Source of the DNA: DAHVFK01 sp963755395 | Lineage (GTDB): Bacteria > Pseudomonadota > Gammaproteobacteria > Burkholderiales > SG8-39 | Assembly (NCBI GenBank): GCA_963755395.1 | Contig: CAVWJJ010000002.1 | Span: forward strand, 496,001 to 560,000 | Direction of reading: 5' to 3' | DNA: 64,000 nucleotides | Shown here: positions 56,833 through 64,000 of the stretch, in pieces | Layout of the letters: each line of letters starts with the position of its first letter | How positions within the stretch are numbered: the stretch's first letter is position 1 | Notes under the pieces: model-generated | The model's input: the letters and a program-made list of their open reading frames with translations, nothing else | Told to the model about the DNA's origin: nothing | The model's database searches: none | Made by a program: the position numbers and the translations under genes

Positions 56833-57615
56833 ATGGCGGCACCCGGGTCCGCTTTCACGGCGATCGTGCGCGTGACCGGTCCCGGGCGGCTGGATGAGTT
56901 TCGCGAGCAGCTGCGCTGGCTGATGGTACGGGACCTCGACGCCGAAAATTATTCCGAGCACCACGCCGGCGACATTCTCGAGTACCGCTTCGAGCTCAAG
57001 AAGGGCGTTCCGTTCGCCGCTTTCGCCAACGCCTCGGAGGAGTTTCCGGAGCTTCGCGTCGAGGCGGAGTGGCGCAATACCGCGCAGGGAGTGCGCGGCC
57101 GCGCGATCATCCAGGGCGGCCGGCTGTTCGACCACGAGACCGCGCCGCTCGACAGCGGGCTCCTCGCGCTCGAGGTCGAATGCGGCGCGCAGGGCGAGCT
57201 CGTGTTCGGCCTGGCGTGCGTGCGCGAGGGCGCGGCGTGGCTCGGCTACTGCGCGAGCGCCGACCGGCACGCGTACTTCCAGCTCGACCCGGCGGGCGCG
57301 CTGCGCCTGGATGAAGACGCGAGCGGGCGCTGGAGCGGCCCGCACGGCGGGGAGATCGAGCCGGCGCTGCTCGAGCGGCTGGAAGAGATCGCGTTTCGCT
57401 TCGCCGGCGACTGGCTCTGGTTCGACGAGGACGCTTCGCCCGCCAGCGTGCTCGAGCGCAAGCGCTACGCCGACCACGGCTGGGCGGTGGCGGGCGCCAA
57501 TCTGAAATCGGAGCAGCTGCTTCGCGTCGGCCTCGGGCAGGCCTTCAGCACCCTGCCGCCGGAAGCGCGGGTGCTGCGCGAGCGGCTGCGCAGCGCGTGG
57601 GCGCGCAAGGCGTGA
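56833..57615 (+). CDS. Hypothetical protein
   Basis: A 260-residue soluble protein that I do not recognise with certainty. Residues 5-90 (alternating strands and helices, with Ala-Asn-Ala-Ser-Glu-Glu-Phe-Pro-Glu-Leu-Arg-Val-Glu-Ala-Glu-Trp) look like a ferredoxin-like domain of the kind seen in YubB/DUF1281 proteins. The C-terminal half is acidic with many aromatic residues (Trp-Leu-Gly-Tyr-Cys, Asp-Trp-Leu-Trp-Phe-Asp). It has no signal peptide or membrane segment. It starts three bases after the dodecin stop, and its own stop overlaps the next gene's GTG, so all three are likely co-expressed. Confidence 0.7.
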   Translation: MAAPGSAFTAIVRVTGPGRLDEFREQLRWLMVRDLDAENYSEHHAGDILEYRFELKKGVPFAAFANASEEFPELRVEAEWRNTAQGVRGRAIIQGGRLFDHETAPLDSGLLALEVECGAQGELVFGLACVREGAAWLGYCASADRHAYFQLDPAGALRLDEDASGRWSGPHGGEIEPALLERLEEIAFRFAGDWLWFDEDASPASVLERKRYADHGWAVAGANLKSEQLLRVGLGQAFSTLPPEARVLRERLRSAWARKA

Positions 57616-58469
57616 GCCCGGTCCCGCGCCGGCGCAGCGTGCGCTGCGTCTCGGGCCAGGGCCTGCACCGCATTGCCTACCTGGAGTGGGGCGATCCGGG
57701 CAACGAGCGCGTGCTGGTGTGCGTGCACGGCCTGACGCGCTGCGCGCGCGATTTCGACGCTCTCGCCGGCGCGCTGGCGGACCGCTACCGGGTGGTCTGC
57801 CCGGACGTGGCGGGTCGGGGCGATTCCGACTGGCTTGCCGACCCGATGCAGTACGTCCTGCCGCAGTACGTCGCCGACATGGTGACCCTGATCGCGCGCC
57901 TGGACGTGGAGTCCGTGCACTGGCTCGGCACCTCGATGGGCGGCCTGATCGGGATGGCGCTCGCGGCGCAGCGCGACACGCCGGTGACGAAGCTGGTGCT
58001 GAACGACGCGGGACCGGTCGTGACCAGGGTCTCGCTCGAGCGCATCGCCGCGTACGTCGGGCTCGCGCCGAACTTTCCCGACGTCGACGCCGCGCAACGG
58101 TACGTGCGCGCGGTCTCGGCGCCGTTCGGCCCGCACAGCGACGCAGAATGGCGCTTCCTGACCGAAGTAGTGCTGCGCCGCCATGCCGTCGACGGCTACC
58201 GCATGCACTACGACCCGCGCCTTGCGGAGCCGTTCCGCGCCCACATGCCGGAGAAGGACCTCGAGCTCTGGCCGCTCTACGAGGCGGTGCGCTGTCCGAC
58301 CCTGGTGCTGCGCGGGGCGCAATCCGACCTGCTCACGCGCGAGACCTGCGAGCGGATGGCCGGCTGCGGCCCGAGGGCGAAGGTGGTCGAGATCGCCGGC
58401 GTCGGCCACGCGCCGACCCTGCTGCACGCGGACCAGATCGCCCTGGCGCGCGATTTCCTGCTCGGCTGA
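57612..58469 (+). CDS. Alpha/beta-fold hydrolase
   Basis: A 285-residue alpha/beta hydrolase: His-Gly-Leu-Thr-Arg after strand 3 (oxyanion region, about 39-43), nucleophile elbow Gly-Thr-Ser-Met-Gly-Gly with Ser108, a late Asp in Arg-Gly-Ala-Gln-Ser-Asp, and His in Gly-Val-Gly-His-Ala-Pro. I chose the GTG at 57612, which overlaps the preceding stop (GTGA); an upstream GTG at 57597 is possible. The substrate is unknown. Its TGA abuts the stop of the convergent small gene with no gap. Confidence 0.85.
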   Translation: MSPVPRRRSVRCVSGQGLHRIAYLEWGDPGNERVLVCVHGLTRCARDFDALAGALADRYRVVCPDVAGRGDSDWLADPMQYVLPQYVADMVTLIARLDVESVHWLGTSMGGLIGMALAAQRDTPVTKLVLNDAGPVVTRVSLERIAAYVGLAPNFPDVDAAQRYVRAVSAPFGPHSDAEWRFLTEVVLRRHAVDGYRMHYDPRLAEPFRAHMPEKDLELWPLYEAVRCPTLVLRGAQSDLLTRETCERMAGCGPRAKVVEIAGVGHAPTLLHADQIALARDFLLG

Positions 58470-58640
58470 CTAGGGCTTCGCCGGGTCGTCTTGCTCGGTC
58501 GCGGGCGCGCTCTCGGCCTCGGGTGCGCTCTCGGTCGCAGCCGCCTTCTGCTGCTGCTTGCGCAGGCGCTTTTCCTCCTGCTTCTGCTTCTTCGCCAGAT
58601 CGCGCTGGCGCTTCTCGAACTGGTAGTTTTGTCTGGCCAA
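58470..58640 (-). CDS. Small basic Lys/Gln-rich protein, TTG start
   Basis: A 56-residue protein starting at TTG (58640) with GGAGG five bases upstream. Residues 1-32 are strongly basic and helical (Asn-Tyr-Gln-Phe-Glu-Lys-Arg-Gln-Arg-Asp-Leu-Ala-Lys-Lys-Gln-Lys), predicting a charged single helix. Residues 33-56 are an acidic Ala/Glu/Pro tail. Similar short proteins beginning Met-Ala-Arg-x-x-Tyr-x-Phe-Glu-Lys-Arg-Gln are, as I recall, widespread in Proteobacteria without known function. The lack of an ATG makes it easy to miss. It lies downstream of paaX on the same strand, 51 bases away. Confidence 0.7.
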   Translation of the reverse strand: MARQNYQFEKRQRDLAKKQKQEEKRLRKQQQKAAATESAPEAESAPATEQDDPAKP

Positions 58641-58691
58641 TCGAACCTCCTTCGCTGTCGAGCGGTAGTAGCCCGAGTCTAACGCTTCGCG

Positions 58692-59576
58692 CTAGGAGGC
58701 GCTGAAGCGACGCCCGAAGCCGCGCGCAAGCGCGGGGCGCGTGCCGTCCGCCGTGCGCAACTCGGCCCGCAGGTGCGCTTGCGAGGGCGCGGCCAGCGCC
58801 CGATACAGGCGCGCGCAGAGCGCGCGGGCCTTGCTTCCCTGCCAGTCCGCGGGCAGCAGCTCGCCGGGCAGGCCGGGGTCGCGCAGCAGCAGGCGCCGGT
58901 ACTCGTGGATCAGCAGTGTGCGCACGACGAATGCGCGCTCTGGCGAGAGCTTCGCCGCGGCGGCAGGGGCGAGCGATCCGTGGCGTCGCACGAAGGCGCC
59001 GTAGGCGCGCGACAGCTCGGCCAAGTCCCACGCTGCACGCACGATCGCATGCCGGTCGCCGGGTCCCGTGCCGGTCAGCGCGAAGACCTTCTCGCGCAGG
59101 CGCGGGAAATCCTCGCTGTCGAGCGCGGCGAGCGACTCTTCCAGCGGCGCGCTCGGATGGAGAAACACGTTTCCGTCGAGCTGGCCGAAGCCTTGCCAGG
59201 CCAGGCTGCGGCGCAGATGCTCGCGCTCGGCGGCGCTCCATTTCGCCGGCAGCATCACGAGCGTGCGCCAGCGCCCGTCCCAGTTCGCGTGCCCGCTGGC
59301 GTAGATATGGCGCTCGGCCGCCTCGAACTGGCGCCGACCGAAATCGGTCAGCAGGTAGTCGCTGCGGCGCCCAAGCGCCTCGGCGTGCAACCAGTGCTCG
59401 CGGGAAAGCCGATATACGGCGGTGCGCACCAGGCGCTCCGACACGCCGAGCGGCGCGAGCAGCCGGATCAGCGAGCCGAGCCAGATGCGCCCGCCGAAGG
59501 GCAGCACGGCGTCGCCGAACACCGTTACGCTGAGCGGGACAGCACGCGGGGGTACGGTGCGGCGCTCGGCGGGCAT
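58692..59576 (-). CDS. paaX: Phenylacetic acid degradation operon repressor PaaX
   Basis: A 294-residue PaaX-family regulator: an N-terminal winged helix (about 10-85, with Leu-Gly-Val-Ser-Glu-Arg-Leu-Val-Arg-Thr-Ala-Val-Tyr-Arg-Leu), a central domain, and a C-terminal PaaX domain with Ile-His-Glu-Tyr-Arg-Arg-Leu. PaaX binds DNA near the paa promoter and is released by phenylacetyl-CoA. It is divergent from paaA, sharing a 66-base control region with a 12-base inverted repeat. The start at 59576 lies so close to the predicted -10 element that the mRNA may be nearly leaderless. Confidence 0.93.
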   Translation of the reverse strand: MPAERRTVPPRAVPLSVTVFGDAVLPFGGRIWLGSLIRLLAPLGVSERLVRTAVYRLSREHWLHAEALGRRSDYLLTDFGRRQFEAAERHIYASGHANWDGRWRTLVMLPAKWSAAEREHLRRSLAWQGFGQLDGNVFLHPSAPLEESLAALDSEDFPRLREKVFALTGTGPGDRHAIVRAAWDLAELSRAYGAFVRRHGSLAPAAAAKLSPERAFVVRTLLIHEYRRLLLRDPGLPGELLPADWQGSKARALCARLYRALAAPSQAHLRAELRTADGTRPALARGFGRRFSAS

Positions 59577-59579
59577 GCC

Positions 59580-59627
59580 GAAATGATACAGAAAAGTTGA
59601 CGTAAGACAATAAGACTGTATCATTTC
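59580..59627. promoter_or_regulatory. paaX/paaA divergent promoters inside a PaaX-type inverted repeat
   Basis: GAAATGATACAG (59580-59591) and CTGTATCATTTC (59616-59627) are perfect 12-base arms, 24 bases apart. For paaA, TTGACG (59597-59602) and TATCAT (59619-59624) are a -35 and -10 with 16 bases between. For paaX, on the other strand, TTGTCT (59610-59605) and TATCAT (59588-59583) have the same spacing. Each -10 lies within one repeat arm, so one repressor could shut both promoters. Confidence 0.7.
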
Positions 59628-59642
59628 CGAGAGGAGGCTCCG

Positions 59643-60619
<977 letters not shown>

Positions 60620-60623
<4 letters not shown>

Positions 60624-60907
60624 GCGAGAGGGAATGGCCGTTGTGGGAGGTGTTCATCCGCTCCAAGCAGGGCCTGGACCACAAGCACTGCGGCAGCCTG
60701 CACGCGCCCGACGCGAAGATGGCGATCCAGATGGCGCGCGACGTCTATACGCGCCGCAGCGAGGGCGTCTCGATCTGGGTCGTCCCGTCGGCCGCGATCG
60801 CGGCCGCAGACCCGGACCAGCGCGAGAGCTTCGTCGAGCCGATGGCCGACAAGATCTTCCGTCACCCCACCTTCTACGAGCTGCCCGATGACCTCGAGCA
60901 CATGTGA
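60620..60907 (+). CDS. paaB: 1,2-phenylacetyl-CoA epoxidase subunit PaaB
   Basis: A 95-residue PaaB: Trp-Glu-Val-Phe-Ile-Arg at the start, His-x-Gly-Ser-Leu-His-Ala-Pro-Asp and Ala-Arg-Asp-Val-Tyr-Thr-Arg-Arg in the middle, a C-terminus typical of the family. It is a small structural subunit linking PaaAC heterodimers. It overlaps paaA by four bases and paaC by 20, so translation is coupled. Confidence 0.95.
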
Positions 60908-61613
60908 GCTCGCCCTGCGCATGGGCGACAACGCGCTGATCCTCGGCCAGCGCCTGGCCGAATGGCTCGGTCACGGCCCGCAGCTGGAAGAGGATATCGC
61001 CTCGGCCAACATCGCGCTCGACCTGGTCGGGCAGGCGCGGCTGTGGCTTTCGCTCGCCGGCAGGCTCGAGGGCGGGGGACGCGACGAGGATGCGCTCGCC
61101 TATTCTCGCGACCAGAACGAGTTCCGCAACTGCACCATGGTAGAGCTGCCGAGCGGCGACTACGCCTTCACCATCGTGCGGCGCATGCTGTTCGACGCCT
61201 ACCAGCGGGTGCTGCTCGAGCGCCTGGCGGGCGGCGCGGACGGCGAGATCGCGGCGATCGCGGCGAAGTCCAGGAAGGAAGCCGACTACCATTGGCGCCA
61301 CAGCGCCGACTGGACGCTGCGCTTCGGCGACGGCACCGAGGAGTCGCACCGCCGCGCGCAAGGCGCGCTCGATCGCCTTTGGGGCTATACGCACGAGCTG
61401 TTCGTCCCCGATGCGGTGGACCCCGAAGCGGACTCGCTGCGCGGGCCGTGGCGCGCGCTGGTCGAGCCCGTGCTCAAGGAAGCGACTCTCGCGATCCCCG
61501 CGGACGGCGCGTTTGTTTCCGGCGGCAAGCGCGGCGTGCACAGCGAGCACCTGGGCTACGTGCTGGCCGAGATGCAGTTCCTGCAGCGCGCCTACCCGGG
61601 AGCGCGATGGTAG
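60888..61613 (+). CDS. paaC: 1,2-phenylacetyl-CoA epoxidase subunit PaaC (structural)
   Basis: A 241-residue ferritin-fold protein with Leu-Gly-Asp-Asn-like Met-Gly-Asp-Asn-Ala-Leu-Ile-Leu-Gly-Gln near the N-terminus and Ala-Leu-Asp-Leu-Val-Gly-Gln-Ala, both characteristic of PaaC. Family members resemble PaaA but lack a working iron site; PaaC stabilises the catalytic subunit. The start is inside paaB, and its TAG lies four bases inside paaD. Confidence 0.94.
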   Translation: MTSSTCELALRMGDNALILGQRLAEWLGHGPQLEEDIASANIALDLVGQARLWLSLAGRLEGGGRDEDALAYSRDQNEFRNCTMVELPSGDYAFTIVRRMLFDAYQRVLLERLAGGADGEIAAIAAKSRKEADYHWRHSADWTLRFGDGTEESHRRAQGALDRLWGYTHELFVPDAVDPEADSLRGPWRALVEPVLKEATLAIPADGAFVSGGKRGVHSEHLGYVLAEMQFLQRAYPGARW

Positions 61614-62062
61614 ACGCCTGGCAGATCCTGGCCGGCATCACCGATCCCGAGATTCCGGTGGTCTCGATCACCGAGCTCGGCATCGTGCGCGAGGTCACGC
61701 AGGCGGCGGGCGAGGTGGAGGTGGCGATCACGCCGACTTACTCCGGCTGCCCCGCGATACACATGATCGAGGAGGAGATCGTCGGCCGGTTGAAGCAAGC
61801 CGGCTTCGCCGAGGTGAGGGTCAAGACGGTGCTCGCGCCGGCCTGGAGCACCGACTGGATCGCGTCGGCGGCGCGCGACAAGCTGAAGGACTACGGCATC
61901 GCGCCGCCCGGGCGCGTGAACCTGTTCCCGCGCAGCGTCGAGTGCCCGCGCTGCGGCGCGGCGCGCACCGAGCGCGTGTCCGAATTCGGCTCGACTGCCT
62001 GCAAGGCGCACTACCGCTGCCTGGAGTGCCTGGAGCCGTTCGATTTCTTCAAGCCGCTGTGA
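61607..62062 (+). CDS. paaD: Phenylacetate-CoA oxygenase maturation protein PaaD (MIP18/DUF59 type)
   Basis: A 151-residue protein: an N-terminal MIP18 domain (Ile-Thr-Asp-Pro-Glu-Ile-Pro-Val-Val-Ser-Ile, then Thr-Pro-Thr-Tyr-Ser-Gly-Cys-Pro-Ala) and a C-terminal zinc-ribbon-like module with Cys-Pro-Arg-Cys and Cys-Leu-Glu-Cys. Such proteins help assemble Fe-S clusters or iron centres. It overlaps paaC by seven bases and paaE by four. Confidence 0.94.
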   Translation: MVDAWQILAGITDPEIPVVSITELGIVREVTQAAGEVEVAITPTYSGCPAIHMIEEEIVGRLKQAGFAEVRVKTVLAPAWSTDWIASAARDKLKDYGIAPPGRVNLFPRSVECPRCGAARTERVSEFGSTACKAHYRCLECLEPFDFFKPL

Positions 62063-63138
62063 CCACGGCGCACTTTCATCCGCTGGCGGTCAGGGACGTG
62101 CGGCGCGAAACCGGCGATTGCGTCTCGCTCGGGCTGGAAATCCCGCCCGCGCTGGAGGAGCTTTTCCGGCACACGCAGGGCCAGTACCTGAACGTGCGCC
62201 GGCGCCTGGGCGGCGAAGAATTGCGCCGCTCGTACTCGATCTGCTCCGGGGCCGATGAGCGCGAGCTGCGCATCGCGGTCAAGGCGGTGCCCGGGGGCAG
62301 GTTCTCGAGCTGGGCCAACAGCGAGCTGAAGGCCGGCGACACGCTCGAGGCGATGCCGCCCGAGGGACGCTTCTTCGCGCCGCTCGACCCCGCCAACGCG
62401 AAGCACTACGTTGCCTTCGCCGCCGGCAGCGGCATTACCCCAGTGCTGTCGCTGGTCAAGACCACGCTCGCGCGCGAGCCGCGCTCGCGCTTCACGCTGG
62501 TGTACGGCAACCGCACACTCGATTCTGTGATCTTCAACGAGGCGCTCGAAGACCTGAAGGACAAGCATCTGGCGCGGCTCGCGCTGTACCACGTCTTCTC
62601 GCGCGAGCCGCAGGAGATCGAGCTGTTCAGGGGGCGGCTCGACCGCGCCAAAGTGGCGCGGTTTCTGGATACGCTGATCGCGCCGGGCGCGATCGACGAG
62701 GCCTTCGTCTGCGGCCCGGACCCGATGATGGCCGCCGTGCAGGAGGAGCTCGAGGCGCATGGGCTGGCGCGCGAGCGCGTTCACGTCGAGCGCTTCGGGG
62801 TGCCCGCGCCGCAGGCGGGGTCGCGCCCCGCGCTGCGCAAGCCACCTGCCGCAGGAGCGTGCGAGGTGACCGTCATCGTGGACGGCATGCGCTACCGCTT
62901 CGAGCTCGCCCAGGACGGCCCGAGCGTGCTGGATGCCGCGCTCAGGGCCGGCGCCGACCTGCCCTACGCCTGCAAGGCTGGGGTGTGCTGCACCTGCCGC
63001 GCCAGGCTGGTCGAGGGCGAGGTGAGCATGGACGCCAACTACACGCTCGAAGACGACGAGGTCGCGCGCGGCTTTCGCCTCACCTGCCAGTCGCACCCCG
63101 TCACGCCGACGCTCAGCCTCGATTACGATCAGCGCTAG
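62059..63138 (+). CDS. paaE: Phenylacetyl-CoA epoxidase reductase PaaE
   Basis: A 359-residue ferredoxin-NADP reductase-type protein: FAD domain with Arg-Arg-Ser-Tyr-Ser-Ile-Cys (about 55-61), NAD(P) domain with Ala-Gly-Ser-Gly-Ile-Thr-Pro and Val-Cys-Gly-Pro, and a C-terminal plant-type 2Fe-2S domain (Cys-x4-Cys-x2-Cys in Cys-Lys-Ala-Gly-Val-Cys-Cys-Thr-Cys, plus a distal Cys). It feeds electrons to PaaAC. It starts at GTG, overlapping the paaD stop (GTGA). The paa run ends here, without paaK, paaG or paaZ. Confidence 0.95.
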   Translation: MTTAHFHPLAVRDVRRETGDCVSLGLEIPPALEELFRHTQGQYLNVRRRLGGEELRRSYSICSGADERELRIAVKAVPGGRFSSWANSELKAGDTLEAMPPEGRFFAPLDPANAKHYVAFAAGSGITPVLSLVKTTLAREPRSRFTLVYGNRTLDSVIFNEALEDLKDKHLARLALYHVFSREPQEIELFRGRLDRAKVARFLDTLIAPGAIDEAFVCGPDPMMAAVQEELEAHGLARERVHVERFGVPAPQAGSRPALRKPPAAGACEVTVIVDGMRYRFELAQDGPSVLDAALRAGADLPYACKAGVCCTCRARLVEGEVSMDANYTLEDDEVARGFRLTCQSHPVTPTLSLDYDQR

Positions 63139-63147
63139 GCGCGGGTC

Positions 63148-63190
63148 TTGACAGTAACTGCCTAGGCAGTAAACTTCGCTGCCTAGGCAG
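63148..63190 (+). promoter_or_regulatory. Promoter and tandem palindromic operators of the marR-efflux operon
   Basis: A consensus -35 TTGACA (63148-63153) and TAAACT (63170-63175) are 16 bases apart. ACTGCCTAGGCAGT (63157-63170) is a perfect 14-base palindrome filling the spacer; CTGCCTAGGCAG (63179-63190) is a second palindrome just downstream. Their centres are 21 bases apart. The MarR ATG follows at 63198, so autorepression is very likely. Confidence 0.78.
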
Positions 63191-63197
63191 TTATCCC

Positions 63198-63653
63198 ATG
63201 GTTGCCAGCCCCGTTCCTTACAAGGTCGAAAGCTACACCCCCGACGAAAGTGTCGGCTATCTGGTCGCGCGCGTGCGCGCCTCGCTGTTCGCCGCGGTGG
63301 ACCGCGAGATGGCGCCGCTGGGCGTATCGGCAGCCCAGTTCGTCATCCTGATGAACGTCGCCCAGGCGCGCGGCTCGTGTGCGGCCGATCTGGCGCGCGA
63401 GCAGAGCACCGACACCGGTTCGATGACGCGCATGATCGACCGCCTGGTGCGCAAGGGCCTGCTGCGGCGCGCGCGGGACCCGAACGACCGTCGCGTGGCG
63501 CGCCTCGAGCTGACCGAGCCGGGGCGCAAGCTCGCGCGCAAGCTGCCCGCGGTGGCGGTCAAGGTCCTTAACCACCACCTGCGTGGGTTCAGTGGCGAGG
63601 AGTTCGAGCAGCTGAAGTCGCTCCTGCGCCGAATGCTGGCGAACGCCGACTGA
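63198..63653 (+). CDS. MarR-family transcriptional regulator
   Basis: A 151-residue winged-helix regulator: Leu-Gly-Val-Ser-Ala-Ala-Gln-Phe near residue 42, recognition-helix region Ala-Asp-Leu-Ala-Arg-Glu-Gln-Ser-Thr-Asp-Thr-Gly-Ser-Met-Thr-Arg-Met-Ile-Asp-Arg, and wing Arg-Asp-Pro-Asn-Asp-Arg-Arg. Family members release DNA on binding phenolic or lipophilic compounds. It starts 59 bases after paaE, and an efflux-channel gene begins five bases after its stop, so it most likely controls that export operon rather than paa. Confidence 0.92.
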   Translation: MVASPVPYKVESYTPDESVGYLVARVRASLFAAVDREMAPLGVSAAQFVILMNVAQARGSCAADLAREQSTDTGSMTRMIDRLVRKGLLRRARDPNDRRVARLELTEPGRKLARKLPAVAVKVLNHHLRGFSGEEFEQLKSLLRRMLANAD

Positions 63654-63658
63654 GCGTC

Positions 63659-64000
63659 ATGCGCACCGTGCCCATCGCGATCCTCGCGCTCTTGCTCGCC
63701 GCCTGCGCGTCGCCGGGCGAGCGGGTCGTGCCCGCGGCGAAGCAAACCCCGCCGGCCGCGCTCGAAGCCTCGCGAAGCATCGCCGGCGCGCCGGCCGGCG
63801 AATGGCCTGGCGAGCGCTGGTGGACCGGCTTCGAAGATCCCCAGCTCGATGCGCTGGTCGACGAAGCGCTTGCCACGAGTCCGACGCTGGCGGTCGCCGC
63901 GGCACGCATGCGCCGCGCGCAGGCGATGGTGGACGCCGCGCTGGCGAACGCAGGGTACGACCTGGAAGGCGCGCTGGACGTCACGCGCCAGCGTTTCACC
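63659..64000 (+). CDS. Outer-membrane efflux channel lipoprotein, NodT family (3' end cut off)
   Basis: The frame is open to the window edge, giving 114 residues. A signal peptide ends in lipobox Leu-Ala-Ala-Cys (Cys16). Then comes Trp-Pro-Gly-Glu-Arg-Trp-Trp-Thr-Gly-Phe-Glu-Asp-Pro-Gln-Leu-Asp-Ala-Leu-Val, the conserved start of the outer-membrane efflux domain, also seen in the two other channels of this window. It probably begins an efflux operon under the MarR regulator, with adaptor and pump genes beyond the window. Confidence 0.85.
   Translation, partial: MRTVPIAILALLLAACASPGERVVPAAKQTPPAALEASRSIAGAPAGEWPGERWWTGFEDPQLDALVDEALATSPTLAVAAARMRRAQAMVDAALANAGYDLEGALDVTRQRFT

Noticed and set aside
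58530..58600. CTG/CTT-rich run as a simple-sequence repeat
   Set aside because: It is the codon pattern of the Lys/Gln/Glu-rich helix in the small TTG-started protein on the minus strand, with no exact repeat unit.

Overview
This is a GC-rich, very compact stretch of a bacterial chromosome, most likely from a betaproteobacterium related to Burkholderiales. The evidence is the gene order: prfB-lysS, an rpfE-like gene with recJ, bamD/rluD/pgeF, a class I polyhydroxyalkanoate cluster running phaC-phaA-phaB-phaB-phaR into rimO, and a paaABCDE ring-epoxidase operon with paaX. No rRNA, tRNA, CRISPR array, insertion sequence, integrase or phage gene was found. No stretch over 300 bases lacks a gene; the longest gap is about 160 bases (7281-7439).

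Layout. 1-5.6 kb: an RND efflux operon (outer-membrane channel, adaptor, permease) whose permease carries about 18 one-base indels. 5.6-10.5 kb: a hydrolase and methyltransferase pair divergent from a large XRE-AAA-TPR regulator. 10.5-20.7 kb: DUF3014 membrane protein, a lone molybdenum hydroxylase large subunit, a TonB-like protein, an NlpC/P60 lipoprotein, a YoaA-type helicase, a denD-like dehydrogenase, bamD, rluD, pgeF. 20.8-28.4 kb: PHA synthesis (phaC, phaA, two phaB genes, phaR), frameshifted rimO and a bktB-like thiolase. 28.4-30.7 kb: DUF427, patatin and aldo-keto reductase genes. 30.6-37.0 kb: a second RND operon led by its TetR regulator, with two clear operators. 37-46.4 kb: a transporter, a glycine-zipper protein, lysS, prfB with its programmed frameshift, a thioesterase, a KTSC protein, a cyclophilin-like protein, recJ, an rpfE-like gene and an exonuclease/GIY-YIG fusion. 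46.4-51.4 kb: LysE exporter, glutathione transferase, ppc, an encapsulin-type ferritin and a HugZ-like protein. 51.4-58.7 kb: lolC-lolD, GNAT, DUF2062, comEC, dodecin, an unknown protein, a hydrolase and a small TTG-started basic protein. 58.7-64 kb: paaX, paaABCDE, a MarR regulator with tandem palindromic operators, and the start of a third efflux channel gene.

How the genes work together. The pha genes would make acetoacetyl-CoA, reduce it to 3-hydroxyacyl-CoA and polymerise it, while PhaR senses the polymer. The bktB-like thiolase could supply longer precursors or handle the acetyl-CoA and succinyl-CoA released by phenylacetate breakdown. The paa genes start that breakdown by epoxidising phenylacetyl-CoA; the remaining pathway genes are outside the window. 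Three efflux loci, two with a visible local regulator and operators, point to exposure to toxic small molecules. The HugZ-like protein and the ferritin may form a small iron-handling unit.

Sequence quality. Frameshifts fall in only four genes, including the essential prfB. I therefore suspect local sequence or assembly error rather than gene decay, most strongly for prfB, rimO and the second RND permease. The first RND permease is so densely hit that real decay cannot be excluded.
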